The position numbers were made by a program, and so were the translations under genes. This document shows positions 32,809-38,898 of a stretch of DNA of 38,898 nt, piece by piece. Each line of letters begins with the position of its first letter. Position 1 is the stretch's first letter. This stretch comes from JAFLCA01 sp041907145. GTDB lineage: Bacteria; Bdellovibrionota_C; UBA2361; JAFLCA01. The notes under the pieces were generated by a model. The model was not told where the DNA came from. It made no database searches and saw only the letters and a list, made by a program, of their open reading frames with translations. The stretch spans positions 1 to 38,898 of the forward strand of contig JAYRHW010000187.1 of NCBI GenBank assembly GCA_041907145.1, read 5' to 3'.

Positions 32809-33246
32809 GTGAATCTTATTCGAAAGCGCAGCCCCTCGGAGGTTCTTAGGCGCGGGTACTCCGACGAGGAGATCTCCCACCTTTACGAACTGGGGCGTCT
32901 AAGTCTGGAAGGCGGAGACATCCGTAGGGCGGAGGCGATATTCGTGGGCCTTACCGAGGTCGCGCCGGATTTCTCGAGCGCGTGGCTTGGTCTGGCTTGT
33001 ATCCACATGCAGAACCGCAATTGGGAGTCGGCGTTGCAATGCACTCGCGCGGCGCTCAAGGTGGATCAGAACTCCGCGGCCGCTATGCTCTATCTGGTGA
33101 CCTGTCTTCTAACCACGGGAGACTTTAGTTCGGCAGGGACGTACTTGGGCGAACTCGGGGAGATGATAGAAAGCGGATCGCTCGAAGATCCGCAGCTTCT
33201 TAGATTTTACCGCATGCAGTTGGCGCGATACCAGAACCGTGGGTGA
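32809..33246 (+). CDS. TPR protein, probable T3SS class II chaperone (LcrH/SycD-like)
   Basis: 146 residues from GTG 32809, with AGGAG seven bases upstream; a GTG at 32785 overlaps the previous gene. Three TPR helix pairs run from about residue 20 to 115. They have the LcrH/SycD layout: LYELGRLSLEGGDIRRAEAIF, then WLGLACIHMQNRNWESAL, then YLVTCLLTTGDFSSA. Such chaperones hold hydrophobic translocators or regulate secretion genes. SctG, the needle-protein chaperone, is the other option. No translocator or needle gene is adjacent, so the client must be encoded elsewhere. It is the last gene of the sct operon. Confidence 0.75.
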   Translation: MNLIRKRSPSEVLRRGYSDEEISHLYELGRLSLEGGDIRRAEAIFVGLTEVAPDFSSAWLGLACIHMQNRNWESALQCTRAALKVDQNSAAAMLYLVTCLLTTGDFSSAGTYLGELGEMIESGSLEDPQLLRFYRMQLARYQNRG

Positions 33247-33397
33247 GCGGCGGCCTGCCGACGAGGCCTCTCCGAATACTTCTGAAGACTTGGTGGTTAT
33301 TCCGGTACTCTAGGCCAGGCGAACCACTTGATAGGAGCCACTAAGACCGCGAAGGGTATCCGACTTCAATGAGTGGTCTCGGTAGTTGAAATTCGAA

Positions 33398-33751
33398 TCA
33401 GGATTTGCCTTTCTTTTTATCGGCATCTTCTTCCTCGGTGCCGATGCCCGAATCGACGGCCATACGAACGGCTGATTTGAGCACCTGCTTTTTCTCTTCC
33501 GAGATGGAGGAATCGGCGAAAAGCTTATCAGCCTCTTCGTCAATTAAGCGGAATAGATTGTCACGCTCTTCCAGACTCATGACACGAGTAGGGCGGCGCT
33601 TGCCGATTGCTCCCGCGCCTTTAACCCCGCCAACACCGGCAGTAGGCTTGATACCTCCAACAGAGCCTACTTCATCGGCGCCCTGTACCGATGTAGTTCG
33701 AGAAGTTCCTTTGACCGAGCCGACTTTGCCGTCGTCTGATTTTTTGCCCAT
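33398..33751 (-). CDS. Small protein with disordered N-terminus, possible sigma-factor partner
   Basis: The 117-residue protein has a Gly/Val/Lys-rich, apparently unstructured N-terminal half with degenerate VGSV/VGGVKG repeats. Its helical C-terminal half (LEERDNLFRLIDEEADKL, then SEEKKQVLKSAVRMAVDSG) is followed by an acidic-basic tail. It follows the minus-strand sigma factor gene on the same strand with a 4-base overlap. FlgM-type anti-sigma factors share a disordered N-terminus and short C-terminal helices, and pair with FliA-type sigmas. The resemblance is in layout only, so an anti-sigma role is a hypothesis. Confidence 0.7.
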   Translation of the reverse strand: MGKKSDDGKVGSVKGTSRTTSVQGADEVGSVGGIKPTAGVGGVKGAGAIGKRRPTRVMSLEERDNLFRLIDEEADKLFADSSISEEKKQVLKSAVRMAVDSGIGTEEEDADKKKGKS

Positions 33752-33754
33752 GGA

Positions 33755-34537
33755 TTAGCTCCGTTTGAGAATTTTCGAGAAGGGGCCTAATGGCTCCTCC
33801 CTCTTCAGTTTTATGCCGACAGCTTTAAGGCCCGGCCGAACCTTCGGACACGGCGCGGGCTTCCCTTTGGAAAAACTCTTGGTGAGGAAGGCAAGAATTA
33901 CTTTGTGTTCGCGCACGATGTTCAGCTCGTCAATTTCCCATTCCGTCGCCAGGTTTCGCATGGAGCTGCCTTCCCAGTAAAGCTTCCACAGCATGATCTG
34001 GTGCACGAGTTCCAGCGTGGCGATATAGTGCACCATGCGTTTGTAATCGATAGCCTCATCGGGTTGATCGTTGGCGATCCCCTGTTTGAAGGCTATGATA
34101 CTCGCGCCGACGAGCAATTCTCTAATCGATGAGCGAGCGCCGTCCTCTCCCTCGCCGTAGTCGTCGCCGCCCGGCAGCTCCCCGTTTCGAAGTTCAGGAA
34201 AGACGTTAAACAACTCAGCAGAAATTTCGCGCGCCTGTTGCTCGGCGTTGGACATCGAGCCGCGTTTCCAGCCACGTGAACGACGCGCCGCCTCGGTCGA
34301 GGCCTCATGAATACGTTTCCTTGCGTAACCGCGAAACGGAACGCCGCGCGAAGGTTGAAACCGCCGGGCACAAAAAATAAGAGCCTCCATGGCCGCGCCG
34401 TCGAGGCCATCGAGCCGCCAGTCCATGTTCCAGGACCGAGCGACGGAACGGGCGATGCTCTCTGCCCAGCCCTGATGCTCCAGAACCAGCTGATTGGCCT
34501 CCTCGAGCGTTAAAATACCCCCTTGTTCTGCTTCCAC
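33755..34537 (-). CDS. FliA-like sigma-70 family protein
   Basis: The 260-residue protein has sigma region 2 near residues 15-90 (IARSVARSW, then RRFQPSRGVPFRGYARKRIHEA), matching the FDPxRGxxFxxYAxxRIxGA pattern of flagellar/sporulation sigma factors. A long acidic linker follows. A weaker region 4 lies near 175-220 (WEGSSMRNLATEWEIDEL), with a diverged recognition helix. The C-terminal 45 residues are basic and Pro-rich. It is paralogous to the second sigma gene at 34966 and diverges from it. Directing transcription of the adjacent secretion locus is a natural inference. Confidence 0.82.
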   Translation of the reverse strand: MEAEQGGILTLEEANQLVLEHQGWAESIARSVARSWNMDWRLDGLDGAAMEALIFCARRFQPSRGVPFRGYARKRIHEASTEAARRSRGWKRGSMSNAEQQAREISAELFNVFPELRNGELPGGDDYGEGEDGARSSIRELLVGASIIAFKQGIANDQPDEAIDYKRMVHYIATLELVHQIMLWKLYWEGSSMRNLATEWEIDELNIVREHKVILAFLTKSFSKGKPAPCPKVRPGLKAVGIKLKREEPLGPFSKILKRS

Positions 34538-34604
34538 TATACGTCCGCTAAGGCCCCCTTATGATTAGATCTTCTTGGAATGATACTTAATTTCCTTGGT
34601 TAAA

Positions 34605-34622
34605 TCCACTGTAAATCCAGTG
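34605..34622. repeat. Palindrome between the divergent sigma loci
   Basis: CCACTG TAAATC CAGTGG is a perfect 6-base inverted repeat in the AT-rich divergent region between the minus-strand sigma gene and the plus-strand small gene. TTATAA follows three bases later, so it may be an operator near a promoter. Confidence 0.4.
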
Positions 34623-34698
34623 GCTTATAAAAAATCTGAAGCGGTTCTGCGAACTCTGCTGATGAGTGTTTAGAAGCAACGCTCATTGGAGAAAGTTC

Positions 34699-34929
34699 GT
34701 GAATTCTGACGCATTAGCCAACTGGGGAAGGGACCTTAGAGACACCAGACCTGACCTTGGAAGAGCTCTGCGGCGAGAGGTCTACGCCATGCTGAGCACG
34801 GTTCTTAGCAGCAGCGACCAAATTCCCGACTCCAATACCCGGCTTACGATTCAGGCGCACTGCCTGGATGTAATCAGCGCGCTTGAGGACCTCATTCAGC
34901 GCTTCGGGCTCGATGAGATGATGCAGTAA
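34699..34929 (+). CDS. Small helical protein upstream of the second sigma factor
   Basis: 76 residues from GTG 34699, with GGAG eight bases upstream; GTG 34666 is an in-frame alternative without a better ribosome site. It is predicted to be all-helical and soluble, with LGRALRREVYAMLSTVLSSS and LDVISALEDLIQRFGLDE as the main helices. I recognise no family. It precedes the sigma gene by 36 bases and mirrors the small gene beside the other sigma factor, so it could be a co-regulator. Confidence 0.6.
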   Translation: MNSDALANWGRDLRDTRPDLGRALRREVYAMLSTVLSSSDQIPDSNTRLTIQAHCLDVISALEDLIQRFGLDEMMQ

Positions 34930-34965
34930 CGACTTCGACGGTTTTTTAGGTTTACGGGGATACAC

Positions 34966-35838
34966 ATGAATGCAATGCCGGCTCGCAATCTGAAGTATAA
35001 GACTAACGACGATATCGCAACGAGCGTTACTCCGAACCGCCGCAAGGCTCGTGATCAAAAAGTCATCGAGTTGCCGTTGCCGAAGAAATCAAAGTTCAAG
35101 GGCCTCTCTCCTCGTAAGCAAGAAGAACTCGTTCTCGAGTATCGCATGAAGGCTCGTAAGCTTGCCCGCAGTATTCTCCGCAAGTGGCACGCGCGTCTTG
35201 ATTTGCAAGAAGTTGACTCTGTCGTCGACCTTTCATTGTGCGAAGCCGTGCGCCGCTACAATCCGAACAAAGGCGCGAGCTTCATGACATTCCTCTTTTA
35301 TCATATGCGAGGAAATTTGATTCGCGCTGTCGCAGCCGCCGCCACCGCGAACGCTGTGCCCTATGCCGCCGCTGAGACCGAGGAAGGCGCGGGACAGCAA
35401 GCCGATCAGGCGTCGTATCGCGGGGTGAATGCGATTGAGATCGCCGAGGCCCTCTGCAGTCATGATTATGTAATGCCGGATGAAAACCTACTGAAGAAGG
35501 AGATGGTATCGATTTCTCAGGATGCTTGCGAGAAGCTCGACTCCCTCGAAAAGGAAGTCATTTATCGCATATATATCCAGGAACAGCAGTTAATGGATAT
35601 CGCCAGCAGTCTTGGTTACAGCCGCTGCCATATTTCTCGCGTGAAGAAGAAGGCTCTCGAGACCTTGTATGGCGATATGTCAAGCGCGATTCACAAGGGC
35701 GACGAGGAGAGCATCGGACCGCGTCCAGATTTTGATGATGAGAACGGAAGCGGCGAGCGTCGCAAGATCCACCGCCGTCGTCCTCGTTCACGAAAGGCAA
35801 CACGAGTCCTCGACAACGTAGTTGAGGCCCAGTTCTAG
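34966..35838 (+). CDS. Sigma-70 family RNA polymerase sigma factor (second copy)
   Basis: The 290-residue protein starts at ATG 34966 with GGGGA upstream. A basic N-terminal extension (about 1-45) precedes sigma region 2 (LARSILRKW, then RRYNPNKGASFMTFLFYHMRG). Region 4 is well kept near residues 190-235 (LDSLEKEVIYRIYIQEQQL, then IASSLGYSRCHISRVKKKAL), with a clear helix-turn-helix. The C-terminus is basic and Arg-rich. Residues spaced as LVLE, ARS, R-W, RR and P--G--F are shared with the neighbouring minus-strand sigma. A strong terminator follows. Confidence 0.88.
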   Translation: MNAMPARNLKYKTNDDIATSVTPNRRKARDQKVIELPLPKKSKFKGLSPRKQEELVLEYRMKARKLARSILRKWHARLDLQEVDSVVDLSLCEAVRRYNPNKGASFMTFLFYHMRGNLIRAVAAAATANAVPYAAAETEEGAGQQADQASYRGVNAIEIAEALCSHDYVMPDENLLKKEMVSISQDACEKLDSLEKEVIYRIYIQEQQLMDIASSLGYSRCHISRVKKKALETLYGDMSSAIHKGDEESIGPRPDFDDENGSGERRKIHRRRPRSRKATRVLDNVVEAQF

Positions 35839-35873
35839 CAGGAACGCCTGCCTAGGGCATGTGCAATGGTACT

Positions 35874-35913
35874 CGGGGGTGGTTGAAGGAAGGTTCAACC
35901 ACCCCCGTTCTTT
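35874..35913 (+). terminator. Strong rho-independent terminator after the second sigma gene
   Basis: CGGGGGTGGTTGAA (35874-35887) pairs perfectly with TTCAACCACCCCCG (35894-35907): a 14-bp stem with a 6-base loop, followed by TTCTTTT. It closes the sigma transcript and marks the right edge of the secretion-related region. Confidence 0.92.
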
Positions 35914-36124
35914 TCCCCGCTCCTACCGGCAAGGAATCGATTTAATCGATAGGGATTGAGGCTAGGAGGGGAGTTGGGAAGGGCCCGCCTAGAAACTGAG
36001 TCCTCATCACAGGCCCAAAAATCCATCTTTCGACAATCCCCTAGCCATAGTACCTTAAAAATGATTAGGGACCTGATGCCCCTAAAGCTCTGCGTGTCAT
36101 CGTTTGAAACCGTGGGTTTTAGCT

Positions 36125-36202
36125 ATGAGCGTTTTTGAGATCGCAGCGTTCTTCTTTGCCGGCGTAATGGTTCTCACCATGATTTTCGGGAGCTGGAGCT
36201 GA
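36125..36202 (+). CDS. Possible 25-residue membrane micro-protein
   Basis: ATG 36125 opens a 25-codon frame (MSVFEIAAFFFAGVMVLTMI, then FGSWS) that makes one hydrophobic helix with a short tail. No good ribosome-binding site precedes it, so its expression is uncertain. It sits alone between a sigma factor and a glycosyltransferase gene. Confidence 0.3.
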   Translation: MSVFEIAAFFFAGVMVLTMIFGSWS

Positions 36203-36266
36203 AGGCCGCAGCTAGCGTACATAGCTGGCCGCCATTCCTGGGCTGTGTCTTCTTTTCCCGGACAGT

Positions 36267-36311
36267 GTTTTCTTTTTCTGGGTTTTCTTTTTCTGGGTTT
36301 TCTTTTTCTGG
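36267..36311 (+). repeat. Three tandem 15-base pyrimidine repeats
   Basis: The unit GTTTTCTTTTTCTGG is repeated exactly three times (36267-36281, 36282-36296, 36297-36311). Imperfect direct copies of a longer related sequence flank it: TGTGTCTTCTTTTCCCGGA on the left and AGTGTCTTTTTTTCCGGA on the right. The whole tract (about 36245-36350) is strongly polypyrimidine on the plus strand. Confidence 0.9.
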
Positions 36312-36397
36312 GCAGTGTCTTTTTTTCCGGACGGTGTCCTCCTTGTCTTCGTCTCCTCTTGAACTAAGCGCGCCGCAAACCTAAGATTTTGGTTTTT

Positions 36398-38176
36398 ATG
36401 CGCGTCCGGCTGAACCTTCCGCACTATAGTCTATTGGCCCTGCTGCTTGCCCTTTGCCACTTTGGCGTCTTGCTGCCGCTCATCGGTTTTGCGCCGATTG
36501 GCGGATCATCAGAAGCGCGTGAGGTACATATTGCCCGCATTGTTTTCGAGACCGGACAGTGGGTTCTGCCCAGTAGAGACGGGCTCTTGCCGTCAAAGCC
36601 GCTACTCTTCCACTGGATAACGGCGCTATGGGGGCTGCTAGCTGGGGAGGTAGGCCCATTTGCCGCGCGCCTTACGACGCTCATTTTTTCTTCTCTTATG
36701 GTCCTATTGACGGCGCTGCTGGCTATGCGGGTTGTCGACGGAAATTCCGCAGCGAGTAGGTTTCGAACGCATGCGGTGGGAATCCTGGCTGCCGCTGTAC
36801 TGACGACCACCTACGGTTTTCAAAACTTGGCCGCTGACGCTCGAGTTGATGTCACTGCTAGTGCCCTGGTTCTGCTGGCGATCGCTCCGATATTCGCGAC
36901 GCTCGCGTGCCGGGAAAGCAAGGAAGCTGTCTTGGCGGCACTTTCTCGCTCTCGGCAATGGGAGGCTTTTTACCTTGTATCTGGTCTGGCCGTGCTGGCA
37001 AAGGGACCGTTGGGGATCGTACTTCCGGGAATCGTCGTCGCTGCACTTTTGTGCGCGCGTTGCGGCTTTAGTACTGCTCTTAGACACCTCCTTACACCGC
37101 GCATCGGCTGGATCTATTTTATCATCGTTGCAGTGCCCTGGTACTTGGCGGCTTGGAGGTTGGGAGGGGAGGCATTCATCCAGAAGCAGCTGCTTTTCGA
37201 GAATTTGCAGCGATTCACCGGCGGGGAGGATGTGAATTCGGAAGCATTCTGGTTCTACGTCCCCTCGTTTTTGCGAACTGGATTTCCTTGGTCCATCCTC
37301 GCATTCGCCTCGTTTCCGGCGTTGATACGATATGGAAGCGGACTGCGGAGCCGGGAAGCTGCCCTTGAAACTCCCGGAAGAAGAGCGGAATTTTTGGCGG
37401 CCTTGTGGTTTTGGGTCGGCTTCCTCTTCCTTTCGGCTGCATCCGGGAAGCGGCACTCCTATTTGCTGCCCTTTTACCCCGCGTTGGCAGTATTCGTGGC
37501 GCTGCGGATAGACAGATTTCAGCGTGAAATGAGCGATTCCCTCCGTGCTCGCCTTATTCCCTGGGTGCGATCGCTGCCGTGGATATTTGCCGGCCTGCTG
37601 TTCCTAACGGCAGCTGCCTTCGATCTCATTCGCGCGCCGCTTTTCAGTGCGGACCTGCTCATGCAGGAAGTTGGGCATTTTCTTTCGCGGATATCCTTGC
37701 GAGTAGAGGTGCTCTGCTCGCTGGCTCTGGCCGTTCTCGCCCACGCGAAGATGAGGAACGGTGGCCCAGCCCGGAGCGATCTCGCACTCTGTTTTGCCGC
37801 GATCGTACTTAGTTCAGTACTGGTGTATTCCGGTTTGGCCGTTAAAAATTTCATGAAAGGTTTTGATAGGGCGGCATACACGATTAACCGCATGCTGCCA
37901 GAAGAGACTCGACTCTCTGTGGTACGCGAGGCGCGCGAGGAGTTCTTCGATCCCTTGATGTTTTACCTGCGTCGCCCTGTTTCACTGGTGAATCGAGGGG
38001 AAGTTCGCGCCGCCTGTCCGGGTGCGCTGGTCGTGCGCACGGATGATTTTCATGAGATAGCGGGTCGGAACACGGATCTAAGAATAAGGGTACTTGGGAG
38101 CTTTGCCACTCTTGCCGGGATGCATCGACTCGACGCCGAGCCGGAATATTATCTGGTCGAGTGTCAGCTAGGCTAA
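36398..38176 (+). CDS. Glycosyltransferase family 39 (ArnT/PMT-like) membrane protein
   Basis: 592 residues from ATG 36398; the upstream in-frame TTG 36389 is less likely. The protein is a polytopic membrane enzyme with about ten or more helices and a C-terminal soluble domain from about residue 480. The first periplasmic loop has SSEAREVHIA, where the family keeps an acidic catalytic residue and Arg (DE-R pattern). WVLPSRDGLLPSKPLLFHW fits the ArnT-like continuation (P-x-KPPL-YW). Such enzymes move a sugar from a polyprenyl-phosphate donor onto lipid A, other lipids or proteins in the periplasm. The acceptor cannot be told from the sequence. Confidence 0.88.
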   Translation: MRVRLNLPHYSLLALLLALCHFGVLLPLIGFAPIGGSSEAREVHIARIVFETGQWVLPSRDGLLPSKPLLFHWITALWGLLAGEVGPFAARLTTLIFSSLMVLLTALLAMRVVDGNSAASRFRTHAVGILAAAVLTTTYGFQNLAADARVDVTASALVLLAIAPIFATLACRESKEAVLAALSRSRQWEAFYLVSGLAVLAKGPLGIVLPGIVVAALLCARCGFSTALRHLLTPRIGWIYFIIVAVPWYLAAWRLGGEAFIQKQLLFENLQRFTGGEDVNSEAFWFYVPSFLRTGFPWSILAFASFPALIRYGSGLRSREAALETPGRRAEFLAALWFWVGFLFLSAASGKRHSYLLPFYPALAVFVALRIDRFQREMSDSLRARLIPWVRSLPWIFAGLLFLTAAAFDLIRAPLFSADLLMQEVGHFLSRISLRVEVLCSLALAVLAHAKMRNGGPARSDLALCFAAIVLSSVLVYSGLAVKNFMKGFDRAAYTINRMLPEETRLSVVREAREEFFDPLMFYLRRPVSLVNRGEVRAACPGALVVRTDDFHEIAGRNTDLRIRVLGSFATLAGMHRLDAEPEYYLVECQLG

Positions 38177-38179
38177 AGG

Positions 38180-38650
38180 CTATTCGGAGCCATTCTCGTT
38201 CTTGGTTCTCTGTTCTCTCAAGGGGCGGAACACTCGATGCGTCAATTTGCCGCCGAGAGTGATTAGCAGAGCGATGATTGTCGTCGAAACCGCCCAGTCA
38301 ATCTTATCTAAGCCTACCGCCATGCCAATACCAGCGGTTACCCACATAAGGGCGGCTGTGGTGAGACCCGATACTCCCCGCTTTGAGCGAAAGATTGTGC
38401 CGGCACCTAGAAAGCCGATACCCGGAATGATTTGGGCTGCAATTCGCCCTGGGTCAGCATGTGCGGCATTGACGGTTACCACGATGGACAACATCGAAAA
38501 TATGCAGCTGCCCACGGATATTATGGCAAAGGTGCGAATGCTTGGATCTTTGCCCGAGAGCTCACGCTCGAGCCCAATGACGGCTCCAAGCCCCGCGGCT
38601 ACGAGCAGGTGTTTGTTGAGGTAGAAGCTCAGAATTGCTTGCCATTCCAT
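38180..38650 (-). CDS. MgtC/SapB family membrane protein
   Basis: The 156-residue protein has four to five membrane helices and the family signatures VIGLERELSGKDPSIRTFA, PGIGFLGAGTIF and GLTTAALMWVTAGIGMAVG. MgtC-like proteins help cells grow at low magnesium, and in pathogens they modulate F1Fo ATPase and intracellular survival. This one lacks a long C-terminal ACT-like domain, as do many environmental members. It is convergent with the glycosyltransferase gene (3-base gap) and divergent from rdgB. Confidence 0.92.
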   Translation of the reverse strand: MEWQAILSFYLNKHLLVAAGLGAVIGLERELSGKDPSIRTFAIISVGSCIFSMLSIVVTVNAAHADPGRIAAQIIPGIGFLGAGTIFRSKRGVSGLTTAALMWVTAGIGMAVGLDKIDWAVSTTIIALLITLGGKLTHRVFRPLREQRTKNENGSE

Positions 38651-38665
38651 AATAGATTTATAACC

Positions 38666-38691
38666 AACCGCTCATGGTTGTGGAAGCGGTT
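38666..38691. repeat. Inverted repeat between mgtC-family gene and rdgB
   Basis: AACCGCT (38666-38672) and AGCGGTT (38685-38691) are perfect 7-base arms 12 bases apart, within the short divergent region. An operator or a leader hairpin is possible. Confidence 0.4.
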
Positions 38692-38702
38692 AAAGATTAG
38701 GC

Positions 38703-38898
38703 ATGTCAGACCAGGAACATCCAGAAAGGCCGGTAGTGCTGTTCGCATCCGGGAATAAAGGAAAGCTTTCAGAGGTGCGTGCGGCCGCAGAGCGGTTTGG
38801 GCTGCGGATTGCGGGCCCTGAGGACCTGTGCGCTCAAAGTTGCGTCCGTTACGGATTGCCAGGCCCTCTTACCCTCTTAGAGGAAGTGGAGGAGCCCG
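38703..38898 (+). CDS. rdgB: Non-canonical purine NTP pyrophosphatase (RdgB/HAM1), 5' part only
   Basis: The frame opens at ATG 38703 and continues off the end of the window; 65 residues are visible. VVLFASGNKGKLSEVRAAAE is the diagnostic N-terminal nucleotide-binding segment of RdgB/HAM1 (S/T-x-N-x-x-K). Family enzymes hydrolyse ITP, dITP and XTP to monophosphates and keep them out of nucleic acids. The segment after residue 45 looks less typical, but the catalytic part lies beyond the window. Confidence 0.85.
   Translation, partial: MSDQEHPERPVVLFASGNKGKLSEVRAAAERFGLRIAGPEDLCAQSCVRYGLPGPLTLLEEVEEP

Larger units (their letters stand above)
35914..36397. other. Intergenic region with palindrome, micro-ORF and pyrimidine repeat
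   Basis: No conventional gene is supported here. ATCGATTTAATCGAT (35936-35950) is a perfect palindrome around a central T. A 25-codon hydrophobic frame and a polypyrimidine tandem repeat are listed separately. Confidence 0.5.

Noticed and set aside
33405..33758. 117-codon plus-strand frame opposite the minus-strand 117-residue gene
   Set aside because: The minus-strand frame overlaps and continues from the sigma gene and has protein-like helices. The plus-strand product is Ser/Pro/Thr low complexity.
36212..36424. 70-codon Lys-rich minus-strand frame
   Set aside because: Its QKKKT repeats are just the translated 15-base pyrimidine repeat, and it overlaps the start of the glycosyltransferase gene.

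Overview
The window is a chromosomal segment of a Gram-negative bacterium. It carries several lipoproteins with lipoboxes, an MreB, an RNase E/G and a type III secretion (T3SS) export apparatus. Dense gene packing, many GTG/TTG starts, dockerin-like secreted proteins with Thr-Pro linkers, a DUF6502 protein and repeated FHA proteins would suit an uncultured deltaproteobacterial-grade lineage. That placement is inference; nothing here fixes the taxon. I see no insertion sequence, prophage, CRISPR array or rRNA.

Layout. 1-2267: 3' end of an ALDH7-type aldehyde dehydrogenase, tRNA-Leu(CAG), a tiny lipoprotein and a leucine-dehydrogenase-family enzyme ending in a strong terminator. 2281-9920: uvrB, uvrC, then two overlapping half-ABC exporters that look like an asymmetric heterodimer. 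9877-12597: a small unknown protein and an M48 metalloprotease lipoprotein on the minus strand, then a short ComEC on the plus strand. 12636-16641: a secreted dockerin/beta-helix protein, a DUF6502 putative regulator and a dockerin-bearing lipoprotein, linked by three copies of a GTGC-N5-GCAC palindrome. 16699-21563: mreB overlapping a GAF/degenerate-GGDEF gene (minus), a heme-oxygenase-like lipoprotein (plus), and an RNase E/G gene (minus) with a hairpin-rich leader.

22098-35838 is the most interesting part. An FHA protein and an MscS-like coiled-coil channel are followed, past a convergent receiver-only response regulator, by a tail-anchored double-FHA protein and a zinc-ribbon/FHA protein. 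These run directly into sctJ, an unknown 73-aa protein, an SctO-like coiled coil, sctQ, sctR, sctS, sctT and sctU, then an 89-aa helical protein and a LcrH/SycD-like TPR chaperone. The locus has no SctN ATPase, SctV, SctC, SctL or conventional SctD. Its SctU stops right after the last membrane helix and lacks the NPTH autoprotease domain. Beyond it lie two paralogous, divergent FliA-like sigma factors with two small partner genes. I read this as a divergent, reduced or dispersed T3SS with FHA proteins at its cytoplasmic base and dedicated sigma control.

35839-38898: a strong terminator, a polypyrimidine tandem repeat, a GT39/ArnT-like glycosyltransferase, an MgtC-family membrane protein (minus) and the 5' end of rdgB running off the window.
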